41,991 nt of DNA from a virus (IMGVR_UViG_3300032284_002059:1-41991), one strand, 5' to 3'. Positions 32,025-41,991 are shown, numbered from the stretch's first letter. The notes: generated from the sequence alone by a model not told the origin. Numbers and translations are program-made.

Positions 32025-32241
32025 TAGTCATATTCCTCAATAATTGTTTGATTTCTTCTATAGAAGATTTTACTTCACTCAGATCAGATTCTATAGTATT
32101 GATTCTTTGCTGTTCAAGTTCCTTTCTTCTCTTAATTGAAGTATAGTTGTCTAATGCAATTTGATCTGTATTAATAATTGCATTAGACTTCATATCCCTT
32201 AATAAATTGGGATGTCCTTCAACTTTTGCATAATGTTCCAT
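32011..32241 (-). CDS. Small coiled-coil protein (76 residues)
   Basis: Begins MEHYAKVEGHPNLLRDMKSN followed by AIINTDQIALDNY, a short conserved head recalled from cyanophage genomes. It then forms a coiled coil (about 38-70) with many Glu, Lys and Arg. The start shares one base with the stop of the 2136-residue gene. A role as adaptor between baseplate and neck genes is possible but unproven. Confidence 0.82.
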   Translation of the reverse strand: MEHYAKVEGHPNLLRDMKSNAIINTDQIALDNYTSIKRRKELEQQRINTIESDLSEVKSSIEEIKQLLRNMTNGSR

Positions 32242-35200
32242 TATTTTACTGCGATTACTCTCAATTCTTTAATCAGTGGAGAATATGCTTGATTAGTACT
32301 TGTTCCTATAATTTTGATAGCAAAGCCTGTAAATGATTGAAGATTGTCAATAGTAAATGAATAGTCCAAGTATTCATTATTTAAGCTACTTCTAACATTT
32401 GCATCAGATCTTCCATCATTATTTGCAAAATTAATAATATGTCCATTGATGTCCAAATTATCATACCCTGGGAACAGTTGCCAAATTTGATCAACATCTG
32501 GTGTATTGGGAACAAATAATTTATAAAGAACTCTGATGTCTGAAGAAACATTTCTATATGCAGTTAATAAAACTTTCAAAGAGTTTGCACTTTGTTGTAA
32601 ATCAACTCTATTGGAAACATAGATAAATGCATTTGGATCTTGAGAATTGGAATTTACTCTATTGTCAGAGACATAAGAACTCAATCCAACTGGTTGATTG
32701 ATATTATAAATTTCTCCTATGACATAATTTTGAGTAAGGTCAACAATTGGGGACAAGTTAGCATCACTGGTTGATAAATTAAGATCTAAAGTAAATGATC
32801 TATTATTTGTAAATTGAGTTGCATTTAAGTACTCAAGTTCATTAATTCTTGAGGGAATCATTCTTGGTGCATCAAAGACATTTGTACTTCCAATACCAAT
32901 AGATTGGAATGCCTGATCAACATAAGACAATTCAGATCCATCAACACTAGTTGATGAAATTGTTCTTACACTGGAAGAAACTTGAGTTCCATCAAATGTA
33001 GTTACCAAATCATCATTAAATTTAATAGAGCTAAATTGAATATTTTTAGAAGAATATACATTGCTTCCACCACCAGATTTTGTTGCAGCAAAAGAAGTAC
33101 CTGCTCCAATCTGAACATAATAAGTATCTAATGTTGGCTTTGGATTTGTTAAAATATCAAATTGAGTATTAATTCTGTATAATGATACATTATCAAATTC
33201 ATACTTATAAACTAAATCTCCAACACTATGTGGAATTGGAGAAGTTCCATAAACTCCCCTTGTGATATTTGAAAGTTGATTGTTTCCAAAAGAAGTATAT
33301 TTGATAATTTCATTTCCAATTTGAATGTATCCTGGATTAGTTCCACTAACTGATGTTCCTTCAAATGTTGCAAATATAGAAGTACTAGCAACACTTATTG
33401 GGCTAGTAGATGTATTGCCATAAGAAACTGTTAATTGGCTTGGAAGAGTATCAGAAATTGCACCAGAAATTTCTACTTTATTGTTTGCAGAATACATGCC
33501 ATGATTGGGATGATTAACTAATAAATGGTATCCGTCATTAGGTCCAGGACCTGCTGTAGAAATTGCTACTATTGGATTATTTTCAAGTAAATTTTCAAAA
33601 ACTGATGTGGTATTACTTGAATTGTAGAATCTTACAGTACCACCAGCAGTATCAAAACTTGCTTTATTTAAAGTAAATTTCAAATCTTCTAATGGACTTG
33701 GAACCCAAGTAGTTCCATTTTGAGATTTAAATAAAGTTCCTAAAGAAGGCTGTCTAGTAATAAAGATTTTATTAACTGCTGGAAGATTGACTGTTGAAAT
33801 ATCTTCTCCTCCCAATTCAGAAACCCAAACTTGATACTCATTTGAATCTGCGGTTAAAACTATAGCATATTCATTTCCACCAGGAAGTCTTGTTAGTGTA
33901 TCAAAGGTAAATCTAGTTGCAACACTAGCATCAGCACTTGTACTAATTCCAGCAGGTAATAATGTTTTTCTTAATCCTGGAATTATCTTATCGGGACCTC
34001 CAGGTGTGCCATTAACAACTTCTCTAATCTCTAAAGTAATTGGAAGTGTAGTATCTTTGCTGTAGAAATATACATCTACAGATGTTGGTACAATGCCATT
34101 TTGTTCAGTAACATTAAAGGTCTCTGCTACTGGATCCCAATACACAATTGTACGATTTTCTACAGCAGTTCCTTTTGATGTAAAGATTGATGAGGCAGAG
34201 CTGTCTGGCAGTTCTCCTGGAACTTTTGGCGAAGATTGATATACATTTAAATCAACAGAAGATGTTCCAGTTCTAAATGCATCATACTCATTTACCCAAA
34301 TACTTCCCAATAAACTACCATCTTCATTAGAAATTAATCTAATATCGGAAACAGTAGCAGTTGCATAACTAGTGTTGCCAACCAATGAATATCCAGTTTT
34401 TATTCCTCCCCAAAATCCACTAATTTCTTTTCTGCTTAATGTTGAGATATCAATATTTAAAATAGTAGATTGAGTTCCATATTGAGTTGATAGGCCAACT
34501 GATGGATTATAAGGATTTTTGCTATAAACCAAAGATGGAGCATCTACTGGACCAAATTTATGATTTGGAACACATACTTTAAATGTGCAAGAAACATTTC
34601 CATTAGAATTTAATACCTTTACGGTTTCTCCAACTTGGAAAGTTCCAGTTACATTAGTAATTTCTAATAATTTAGGGAATACTAATGAATTCGTAGTATT
34701 GGAAGTTAAATCTCTGCCATCAAAAAGTAATTTAAATCTAGTATTTGGCTTTATTCTAACTGCAGTAAAATCAATATTTCTAGTTCTGGTATAAGGAATA
34801 TTGCTTACAATTGCTGAATTGTAAGTTTGTCCCATTCTATCTGTACTATGAATGCGCTCAGTGGTTGAGAATGTAGTTGTCCAAGTATCTTTAGATGGAT
34901 TTAATTCTAAAATGCCCTGCCAAGTTATAATATTAAAAGGATTTATATTGACAACTTTACTTGCAAAAGGCTGTGTAAATTGTGCTACTTCAGAATAATT
35001 TAAAGATAATTTTGTTCCAGTAATTTTTACATTATTGGAATTAGTATCAGATATGTTTATATTGGATATATTTGTATTATTATCAGTGGAATAGAGTGAA
35101 AGATTTATTCTCTCTTCATTTTTAGTTGCACTTAAAGTTTTATCTGATACAAGTGCATTATATGCAGCATCATTAACATTAGAAATATCATAATTATTAA

Positions 35201-38200
35201 ATTCATCAACAAAAAATCCAGATTTAAATCTATTCAATCCATTAGTATCTTCAATTAGTAGATTTTTTGTAGAAGATTCTAATAATGAAAGTGTGGTATA
35301 ATATTCAAGATTAGAAACTCTGGTGTCAATATTTCTAATATCTGACATAGTATATCTTCTATGGTCAGCCAAAATAATCTTTACATCAGTAGAAATATTA
35401 TAAACATAAGGACCACTGATAATGGTGGCTACATCCAAAACTTCAGTAGAAATTGTTGGCTCTACTGGAGTTTCACTTGGATCACCTAATATCAAATTAA
35501 ATGTACCATCTGCTGTTAATGTAAGTTTGTCAATTCTTGGTAAGTAAAAATCGTAATCAAATACAAAATTTTCATTTGATTTTAAGATTTGTGTTGCATT
35601 AAAACCTGAAGTATAGAAATACCTTGAGGTAAAATCAAATGGACTTAGAGTAGATGGAGTATAACTGGTAACTTTTGGTCTAATATCAATAATATCAGTA
35701 TTTCTAATTCCATCAAATACTGCAAGTTTATTTTTATCTAAAGTGCTAGGATAACTATTAACAGTAATTAAATCTCCATTATCTGTAGAATTGTAAGTAA
35801 AATTGTCAAAGAAAATGGTCAATCTTCCTGAAGGTTGCTTTCCAGAGTCTTTTTTAATTAATCTTCCAAAATCATAAAAATGTTTTCTTTGTCCATTATC
35901 TAAAGTATAGTTGTTTATGATATTTGAATCGCCAGCATTTACTGAAGAAATGGTTGCAATATATCCAGTTTCAGAAAATGTTACAGTTTCATTTAAAGAA
36001 AATTTATTACTATTTTTGTAAATTAAGTAAATTTGAGATGTTGTCTTTTTCTGTGCATAAATTGCAACTGCTCCAGAATTAGATCCAACTAAAACTTCAC
36101 CAATTGTTAAATCATCAGTAATTCCATTTGCACTATTGAGTCCAGTTATAGTGATCCAAGGTAAATTTGGATTTGAAGTTGTAGAAGATTCAAATACCCC
36201 ATGAACCTGAATAATATCAGATGTATTTAAACTAATCTGATCATCTTCAACTCTTACACCATATACACTTGTATATGCTAATCCTGCATTATTTGAAGGA
36301 TTATATTTTGTATTTGTAATTGTAACTGAATTGCATCTTACAAGTTTTTTAGATTTTGCAGTTACACTAGATTTAATTTGAGTTGTAATAACCTTACAAG
36401 GTCCCGATGTTGCACTCAATCCAGTAAATTGAGCACTCTTACCTCCTCCAGAAATAACCAAAGTTGCTGTATCAAGATTTTCTACAGATCCGTCAGCATT
36501 TACTACAACATATCTTTGTGGGTAATAATCTGTATAAACATAATTAGTTCCAGAAAGGCTTGGTAATGTTAATGTAGTTGATGATTTAGAAACTGATCCA
36601 TATTCGACTTTTACATAAATGTTAGAGTTTAAGAAATCAACATTTGAAATATCATTATTGTTCAATTGAGCAAACAGAGAAGAATCTCCTGTTTGAGTAA
36701 TTTTTGGTCTAATTACAGAAATATTTTGTAAATTAGTGCCAATTCCCAAATTACCAGTACATACATTAGTTACTGTAGATACACCTGCAATAGTTATTGA
36801 ATTTTGATTTGTATTAATTGCACTAATTTTTGCATAAACATTAGAACTAAATCCAACTTGAATATACTTGATTATATCATTTACTCTTAAATTGGAAGCA
36901 AATGATGCTCCATTATTTGAAGTAATAGTTCCAGTTGATTCGTTTGATGATAAAGTAAATGGTCCAGTTAAAGATGATTCTTTAGATAGAACAACATCTG
37001 CAGTGAATCCTGCAGATGAAACTGATTTGATATCATCTATTGAATAATTTGTAACTGTTCCAATTGAAATTGTAGAACCAATTCCATTTACAGTTAAAGT
37101 TTCTGTTTGGATAAATGTTCCAGAAACTTGATATAATTTTATTGTTGGCGAAGAAGATACTTGGACATAACCAGAAGCACCACTATTTTTACCTTGAATA
37201 TAATCCCCAACATTAATTGTTGATATATCAGAATCTGTGATTAAATTGCTATATGTTTGAATATCAAACAAACGTAAATCAAATTGAGTAGAAGGATCTT
37301 GATATGATGTAAGATGGGATTCAAAATCATAAACCCTTGCTACACCAATCTGATTTCCAACTTGAGCCCCATTTAATAGCCTAATATCATAAAGAGGAAT
37401 AGTAACATCTGTAGTTAATCCAATATTAGGAGCACCTGTTATGTTATTGACCTTTAATACATTGCCAGCATAAAAACTAGATGATGATGATTTTACATGT
37501 TTAGTAGTTCTTGGCTTAGGAAAACTTTTTAAGTTTATTCCAGTTGGAACTTCATATCCCTTTACATATGCTTTACCTGGAGAAACTTTAATAACTCCAG
37601 TATTTGTAGAAGGAATTATAGAATTTCCAGTATTTTGTCCTTGCGAATATAATCCTTTATTACCAAGATTATCATTTAAAGATTCTAATGCTTCTACAGA
37701 AAATGGATTAACATAATAATTTCCAGATTCATCAAATGTTCTTCTTGCTAAAATATCAGTTATAAAAGAACTATCTGTAGTATTAGCAATTTTTTGTAGT
37801 ACACCATTATCAACTCTAAACAGTTCAATAAAGTTTTCATCATTAAAATCATTTAAAGATTTTTTAGTTAATGATAATACAATTTTAAATCTATCTGCTC
37901 CAGGAGCTGCATAATTTGAAAATCCTTGAGCATTATCGTATAATGAGGAATCTTGATTTGCTCCAATAATTTGCTCGCTAATATTAAGACCAACTCTATA
38001 TGAAGGAGTATTTGAATATTGATCTAAGATAATTTTATCTTTTGTTACATTTGTCAAATATCCTCTGACAAAATATACACCATCGTCAATTTTTGCTGCA
38101 GAAGCTACAGAAGTTGCTGCTCTATCTACAGGAGCAATTAATTTTGCTACAGTAGTTCCACTTAAAATTGAACCATTAGAAAGTTGAATATTTTCATTCA

Positions 38201-38651
38201 CTACTAACTCTTCACCATCTACAAATACTTTTGTATTAAAATCAGATGAAGAACTTTGATATTTTACATAAAATGTAGTATTAGATCTTGTAGAATCTAC
38301 TTTTGCAAGTACTTTTTCAACTTTTGCAGTTATATTAGATGTTTTTCCAGTTAATGTAGTTCCTACTAAACTTTGAAAATAATCTTCAACAACAGTCCCT
38401 TTGTAAGTATATTCTACTTCTACTGCATAAAAAGAAGAATCATAGGCAAAACCGCCAGGAACTACAACAGAATTCTTTTTAAAGAATGCACTTCCTAATT
38501 TTTCAATTTGATTTTGAAGAATTGATTGGAGAGTAGTTAATTCTCTTGACTGTACAGTAACTCCAGGCTTAAAAAGGACTTTATAAAAGTTCTTTGAGTC
38601 ACTAAAATCATCATAATATGGATTTTTATTTAAATTAGTACTTTGGGACAT
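32241..38651 (-). CDS. Giant DUF4815-type baseplate/fibre protein
   Basis: A protein of 2136 residues in the place where T4 has genes 9 to 12. The N-terminus NPYYDDFSDSKNFYKVLFKP and GVTVQSRELTTLQSILQNQI are hallmarks of DUF4815 proteins of marine T4-like phages; this domain seems to run to about residue 500. Most of the rest is Ser/Thr/Asn-rich beta structure. Near 1720 a segment with GYIQIGNEIIKYTSFGN followed by ITRGVYGT and HSVGD resembles repeats of other phage fibres. The C-terminus ends in a short strand-rich domain. It is probably a baseplate-attached fibre or wedge protein for host contact. The reading frame is intact over 6.4 kb. Confidence 0.88.
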   Translation of the reverse strand: MSQSTNLNKNPYYDDFSDSKNFYKVLFKPGVTVQSRELTTLQSILQNQIEKLGSAFFKKNSVVVPGGFAYDSSFYAVEVEYTYKGTVVEDYFQSLVGTTLTGKTSNITAKVEKVLAKVDSTRSNTTFYVKYQSSSSDFNTKVFVDGEELVVNENIQLSNGSILSGTTVAKLIAPVDRAATSVASAAKIDDGVYFVRGYLTNVTKDKIILDQYSNTPSYRVGLNISEQIIGANQDSSLYDNAQGFSNYAAPGADRFKIVLSLTKKSLNDFNDENFIELFRVDNGVLQKIANTTDSSFITDILARRTFDESGNYYVNPFSVEALESLNDNLGNKGLYSQGQNTGNSIIPSTNTGVIKVSPGKAYVKGYEVPTGINLKSFPKPRTTKHVKSSSSSFYAGNVLKVNNITGAPNIGLTTDVTIPLYDIRLLNGAQVGNQIGVARVYDFESHLTSYQDPSTQFDLRLFDIQTYSNLITDSDISTINVGDYIQGKNSGASGYVQVSSSPTIKLYQVSGTFIQTETLTVNGIGSTISIGTVTNYSIDDIKSVSSAGFTADVVLSKESSLTGPFTLSSNESTGTITSNNGASFASNLRVNDIIKYIQVGFSSNVYAKISAINTNQNSITIAGVSTVTNVCTGNLGIGTNLQNISVIRPKITQTGDSSLFAQLNNNDISNVDFLNSNIYVKVEYGSVSKSSTTLTLPSLSGTNYVYTDYYPQRYVVVNADGSVENLDTATLVISGGGKSAQFTGLSATSGPCKVITTQIKSSVTAKSKKLVRCNSVTITNTKYNPSNNAGLAYTSVYGVRVEDDQISLNTSDIIQVHGVFESSTTSNPNLPWITITGLNSANGITDDLTIGEVLVGSNSGAVAIYAQKKTTSQIYLIYKNSNKFSLNETVTFSETGYIATISSVNAGDSNIINNYTLDNGQRKHFYDFGRLIKKDSGKQPSGRLTIFFDNFTYNSTDNGDLITVNSYPSTLDKNKLAVFDGIRNTDIIDIRPKVTSYTPSTLSPFDFTSRYFYTSGFNATQILKSNENFVFDYDFYLPRIDKLTLTADGTFNLILGDPSETPVEPTISTEVLDVATIISGPYVYNISTDVKIILADHRRYTMSDIRNIDTRVSNLEYYTTLSLLESSTKNLLIEDTNGLNRFKSGFFVDEFNNYDISNVNDAAYNALVSDKTLSATKNEERINLSLYSTDNNTNISNINISDTNSNNVKITGTKLSLNYSEVAQFTQPFASKVVNINPFNIITWQGILELNPSKDTWTTTFSTTERIHSTDRMGQTYNSAIVSNIPYTRTRNIDFTAVRIKPNTRFKLLFDGRDLTSNTTNSLVFPKLLEITNVTGTFQVGETVKVLNSNGNVSCTFKVCVPNHKFGPVDAPSLVYSKNPYNPSVGLSTQYGTQSTILNIDISTLSRKEISGFWGGIKTGYSLVGNTSYATATVSDIRLISNEDGSLLGSIWVNEYDAFRTGTSSVDLNVYQSSPKVPGELPDSSASSIFTSKGTAVENRTIVYWDPVAETFNVTEQNGIVPTSVDVYFYSKDTTLPITLEIREVVNGTPGGPDKIIPGLRKTLLPAGISTSADASVATRFTFDTLTRLPGGNEYAIVLTADSNEYQVWVSELGGEDISTVNLPAVNKIFITRQPSLGTLFKSQNGTTWVPSPLEDLKFTLNKASFDTAGGTVRFYNSSNTTSVFENLLENNPIVAISTAGPGPNDGYHLLVNHPNHGMYSANNKVEISGAISDTLPSQLTVSYGNTSTSPISVASTSIFATFEGTSVSGTNPGYIQIGNEIIKYTSFGNNQLSNITRGVYGTSPIPHSVGDLVYKYEFDNVSLYRINTQFDILTNPKPTLDTYYVQIGAGTSFAATKSGGGSNVYSSKNIQFSSIKFNDDLVTTFDGTQVSSSVRTISSTSVDGSELSYVDQAFQSIGIGSTNVFDAPRMIPSRINELEYLNATQFTNNRSFTLDLNLSTSDANLSPIVDLTQNYVIGEIYNINQPVGLSSYVSDNRVNSNSQDPNAFIYVSNRVDLQQSANSLKVLLTAYRNVSSDIRVLYKLFVPNTPDVDQIWQLFPGYDNLDINGHIINFANNDGRSDANVRSSLNNEYLDYSFTIDNLQSFTGFAIKIIGTSTNQAYSPLIKELRVIAVK

Positions 38652-38655
38652 TTCT

Positions 38656-40206
38656 TTAGAATTCTAAAATAATTTTGATGTCTTCTCTTTGCTGTGATGA
38701 TCTAGTAACAGAAGGTCTATTATCAACATAAACGATCTCACCACTCTTTGTATTTATGTCTGGAGATGAAAGCCCATTGTAAAATGATTGGCCCAAATAA
38801 TAAGTGACCATACCAACATCAACACTATTTGCTCCATTGGTTAATGAAGTATCTATAACATAAGTACTATTTCCAATTTTTATTGGACTGGTATCAAAAG
38901 GGGGTAAATTATAATTTGCACTTGTTTGAATGCCACTATTGGAAATGTGATAATCAAAAACTTGTTTAGATCCAGAATTGTATAAATCAATATTATTAAC
39001 TCTTGGTTGCATATATTTTAAAATTTTAGTGGTAGAATCATAACTGACCACATTACCTATAGCCCCAGTATTAGCTTGAGTAATAACTGAATCTAGTGGC
39101 TCTATTAGGTCACTAGTTAATCTCATTGCATAAAGTCCAGATCCTGTATTTGATGTAAATGAAGAGGCACTTCCATCTGAAGTTAATCCTTCAATAATAC
39201 CAACTCTAGAAAATTGATTTCCTACAATAAAATCTGGATTTGTGGAATCATTTTCAATTCTACTATAAATTAAAACTCTAAATGCTCCTAATTCAGTATA
39301 AACATTAGAACCATGACCACCTGGAGGTGTAATTATAACATTAAATATTGCTTTTGCTCCCCCAATAGGAGCAAGAATTGAATCCAAATCTAAAGTGGCA
39401 AAAGTATATCCTTTTCCTCCATCAGTAACAGTAACATTAATTGGCTTTCCTTGTTCGTCAAATACTACAGATGCTTTAGCATTTCCAGTACCATCAGAAG
39501 AGGTTCCATCCCCTTTAATTGGAACATTTGATAAAGTTCCAAAATAATTATAATTTTGTTGAGACTCTATTAAAATTGTTTCAATTTTTCCATTTATAGA
39601 ATTATCTCTAACTCTTGATATTTCTGAATTGGTTGTGGTTTCCCAATTATTGGGAACACTTATATAATTTGTAGAGTCAAATTTTAAAACATCTCCTGGA
39701 GATAATGTATATAAGTATTTCCACATATACCCATCAGATTCCAATCTTGGAGACAAATCTGTATGCAAAGGCTCTTGGGTTGATGGTACTCCTTTATTTC
39801 CAAGTGCAGGAACTGCACCATTATTAATACAGATATAAACTCTATACTGACTATTCATTACATAGTAAGAAGAATCATATAATCTTGTAGAGTTTGTTAC
39901 TGGAGTTAAATTATTAATGCTATAATCATGTCTGTACATTTCATACTTATTTCCACTAGTCCAAATAATTTTAGGAATTACTCTAATAGCATCAGAACTT
40001 GTTATTTTCTTTACTCCTAAAATAGTATCTTTGTATGAATTTAAATATAATTCATCGTCAATGGGAACTTCTGGGTAAGTTTCCCAATCTGGATAGTATG
40101 ATGTAGCATTAGGGAATCCAATAAAAGTATAATAATTTTTATTGGCAACATCGTTAATAAAATTAGAACAATTTATTAACCTTAATTTATCTGTTACTAT
40201 TGCCAT
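38656..40206 (-). CDS. 8: Baseplate wedge protein gp8-like
   Basis: Structural part of the baseplate wedge. The N-terminal part resembles T4 gp8: YYTFIGFPNATSYYPDWETY, SYKDTILGVKKI, YRVYICINNGAVP and the strong SDGYMWKYLYTLSPGDVLKF. The C-terminal EIVYVDNRPSVTRSSQQRED and IKIILEF match T4 EMIYMENRPPIIMAMDQTEE and INILFTF. It has 516 residues against 334 in T4; the extra region (about 205-400) holds two repeats of the G-x-G-Y type also found in gp14. A late promoter-like element lies 20 bases upstream. Confidence 0.9.
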   Translation of the reverse strand: MAIVTDKLRLINCSNFINDVANKNYYTFIGFPNATSYYPDWETYPEVPIDDELYLNSYKDTILGVKKITSSDAIRVIPKIIWTSGNKYEMYRHDYSINNLTPVTNSTRLYDSSYYVMNSQYRVYICINNGAVPALGNKGVPSTQEPLHTDLSPRLESDGYMWKYLYTLSPGDVLKFDSTNYISVPNNWETTTNSEISRVRDNSINGKIETILIESQQNYNYFGTLSNVPIKGDGTSSDGTGNAKASVVFDEQGKPINVTVTDGGKGYTFATLDLDSILAPIGGAKAIFNVIITPPGGHGSNVYTELGAFRVLIYSRIENDSTNPDFIVGNQFSRVGIIEGLTSDGSASSFTSNTGSGLYAMRLTSDLIEPLDSVITQANTGAIGNVVSYDSTTKILKYMQPRVNNIDLYNSGSKQVFDYHISNSGIQTSANYNLPPFDTSPIKIGNSTYVIDTSLTNGANSVDVGMVTYYLGQSFYNGLSSPDINTKSGEIVYVDNRPSVTRSSQQREDIKIILEF

Positions 40207-40225
40207 TTTAATTCCTATTTTATCT

Positions 40226-40233
40226 TATTTATT
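40226..40233 (-). promoter_or_regulatory. Late promoter-like element before gene 8
   Basis: Minus-strand AATAAATA, one mismatch from the late consensus, at the end of the upstream gene and 20 bases before the gene 8 ATG. Confidence 0.45.
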
Positions 40234-41991
40234 ATGATTTTCTGTAGAAAGAAAGTGTGGCAGTGTTAATTCCATCTGGAGATGTTGAATAATCAGTAGA
40301 ACCTATTCCAACATAACCTACACCTATAGAAACAACTGTTACACCTGTTCCTACATAATCTCCTTCCACATAATCTCCTATTAATATACCAGTGGTATTT
40401 AATCCTATAATACTGGTGCTAATGCCATTAAATGTGCCAAGATAATCTACAACTTTTGTAAATGAAGTTATTCCCGATAACTGTTCATATCTTCCTTTAC
40501 TTACATAAGTTCCGTCAATAATTAAATCTTGCTTTTGTGGAGTCCATGTAACAGATCTTAATTGAGAAGAATTTTTTGATAATCCAATATCAGAATAAAC
40601 TTCAGTCCTTAATGTGTCAGAATTAATAAGCTCTTTAATAATTCTTGGATTTTCTTGCACTGGAGGGGGATTAAAAATATCTTGATGTAATTGTAAAGAA
40701 TCTCCTTCCTTTAATTTTGCAATATTTGATGCAATATATGTATCATTATAATACCCTTTATAAAAATAAAGTTTTAAGCTACTTCCTGTTGGAATTGCCT
40801 CTGTAAAAGTTATTTTTGAACCACTATTGAATGTATAAGAAACTCCAGGTATTTGCAAAATATCATTAATAAAAACCAATAAATTTTCTTGCAAATCTAT
40901 TTCATATTGAGAATCTGCATCTAAACTAATTCTTTGGCCATTTTTTAATAAAGTAAATGTTTTTCTAGTTCCATTTATTTTATCTGACAAATCATCAAGA
41001 TTTTCTAATATTCCTACATTCCAGGCAGAAAATGCATCTTTGTTGGTCTCATTAATTTTAATATGAATTTTATCATCATTAATTTGAGTTCCTACTCCAG
41101 AAGTTCCTACAGGAACTAATATTTCTCCCACTTTGTAATTGTATCCAAAATTGGTAAATTTAAAGTCTTTTATAGTTCCATCAGGTCCAACACTAAACGA
41201 AACAGAAGCTCCAATACCAGCAGAAGACCCAGTTAATGGCAGATTAGAATATGATGTAAGTGGTTGATAATTTATTCCTGAAGTAGTTCCATATGAAACT
41301 ATAATTCCTCCTCTGGGAAGCCCTCTAACGTTAACATCATACCCTTTTGATGAGGTCAATCCTGCAACTACAGAACCACTAAAAATTACATTAGTTTGAG
41401 TTCCACCAATTTCAGCATAATTAAATTCTTCTCCAAATCCTGGGTATTGAAATACATCATTAACCAATAATATTCCATTATCACTTGATATTCCAACAGT
41501 ACTGATTCCTGAATTTTTTAATTCAAATGAACTAGCAATTCCTGTAAATTGATTTGAAATATCATCAAATACAACATTTCCATCATAATTTGACTTTAAA
41601 AATACTCTTCCATTAAATGGATTTTCTTGAATTGGGTAATAATAAGTAATTAGAAAATCGCTAATTGCAAATTCATTATTTGAAAAATTATTTAATACAA
41701 CTTTATTACCATTTACAGAATCTAAATAATTTTTGGCAAAACTAAAATTGTTACTGGTATTTTTTATAATATAATAGTATGTTTGATTTGGAATATCTTT
41801 TGGAGGATTTGGCCAAGTCAAAAAGACTAAATCTCCAGTATTTAATTTATCTGTGAGTAATGTAAAACTGCTATTTTCAAAAATAATATTTGTCTCCAAA
41901 ACATTATAGCTTAAAGATCCAGAATCTAAAGGAGCTTCATCAAAATAAATTACATCTTTAATGATATTATAACTTCCAGATAAAATATCTA
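40232..41991 (-). CDS. Baseplate protein in the gp7 position, 5' end outside window
   Basis: The frame is open to the window edge (586 residues visible), and the methionine at 41899 would be an internal TTG, so the gene is cut at its 5' end. The visible part is rich in Gly, Ser, Thr and Ile. It holds one G-x-G-Y-like repeat (GASVSFSVGPDGTIKDFKFT, then NFGYNYKVGEILVP), the element GSKITFTEAIPTGSSLKLYF near the middle, and SSQLRSVTWTPQKQDLIIDG near the end, all familiar from baseplate proteins of marine T4-like phages. Standing directly upstream of gene 8, it is most likely the gp7-type wedge protein. Confidence 0.75.
   Translation of the reverse strand, partial: DILSGSYNIIKDVIYFDEAPLDSGSLSYNVLETNIIFENSSFTLLTDKLNTGDLVFLTWPNPPKDIPNQTYYYIIKNTSNNFSFAKNYLDSVNGNKVVLNNFSNNEFAISDFLITYYYPIQENPFNGRVFLKSNYDGNVVFDDISNQFTGIASSFELKNSGISTVGISSDNGILLVNDVFQYPGFGEEFNYAEIGGTQTNVIFSGSVVAGLTSSKGYDVNVRGLPRGGIIVSYGTTSGINYQPLTSYSNLPLTGSSAGIGASVSFSVGPDGTIKDFKFTNFGYNYKVGEILVPVGTSGVGTQINDDKIHIKINETNKDAFSAWNVGILENLDDLSDKINGTRKTFTLLKNGQRISLDADSQYEIDLQENLLVFINDILQIPGVSYTFNSGSKITFTEAIPTGSSLKLYFYKGYYNDTYIASNIAKLKEGDSLQLHQDIFNPPPVQENPRIIKELINSDTLRTEVYSDIGLSKNSSQLRSVTWTPQKQDLIIDGTYVSKGRYEQLSGITSFTKVVDYLGTFNGISTSIIGLNTTGILIGDYVEGDYVGTGVTVVSIGVGYVGIGSTDYSTSPDGINTATLSFYRKS

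Noticed and set aside
1-41991. CRISPR arrays, insertion sequences, integrase or attachment sites, introns and inteins
   Set aside because: No regularly spaced repeats, transposase or integrase motifs were seen, and genes 43, 41 and 17, which are frequent intron or intein targets, are uninterrupted.

Overview
The window is a contiguous piece of the core genome of a T4-like marine myovirus, most likely a cyanophage (Kyanoviridae type). It is AT-rich, very densely packed, and every convincing gene lies on the minus strand, so the biological reading direction runs from position 41991 down to 1. The gene order is the one known for T4-like cyanophages: baseplate wedge, neck, terminase, tail, head, uvsY/uvsW, gene 55, 47/46, 45/44/62/regA, 43, uvsX, 41. 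A cyanobacterial host is suggested by a DUF3110-like gene between genes 47 and 46 and by an Hsp20 gene next to regA. No photosynthesis gene lies inside the window, so the host is an inference.

Structural half (about 41991 to 15706). It starts with the 3' part of a baseplate protein in the gp7 position, cut by the window edge. Next come a gp8-like wedge protein, a giant 2136-residue DUF4815-type fibre/baseplate protein and two tiny genes. The neck proteins gp13, gp14 and gp15, terminase small subunit gp16, an unusual modular basic protein, terminase large subunit gp17, sheath gp18, tube gp19 and portal gp20 follow. A gp67-like core peptide, an unknown protein, protease gp21, scaffold gp22 and capsid gp23 (followed by a strong terminator) complete the head genes. 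A second tube-fold protein then leads into the recombination genes. T4-type late promoter elements (TATAAATA or one mismatch) stand before genes 8, 18, 67, 22 and 23.

Replication/recombination half (15709 to 1). UvsY and UvsW are followed by a small Sm-like protein. The late sigma factor gp55 has its own sigma70-like extended -10 promoter and heads a long overlapping operon: 55, 47, DUF3110, 46, DUF3310-like, 45, unknown, 44, a 52-residue gene, 62, regA, terminator. A separate small unit holds hsp20 and a 39-residue gene, flanked by two copies of a promoter-like repeat and by two terminators. The last unit has two more Sm-like genes, then DNA polymerase (43), uvsX, the helicase (41) and the start of another gene. 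Together these genes supply the replisome (43, 44/62, 45, 41), recombination-dependent replication (uvsX, uvsY, uvsW, 46/47), control of late transcription (55, 45) and translation (regA), and virion assembly.

Points that deserve a second look are three divergent copies of a small Sm-like protein, the repeat-flanked hsp20 cassette, a dockerin/EF-hand loop in gp15, a shared G-x-G-Y repeat in three neighbouring neck/baseplate proteins, and the mosaic gene inserted between the terminase subunits. No tRNA, CRISPR array, insertion sequence or integrase was seen, and no gene-free stretch exceeds 300 bases.
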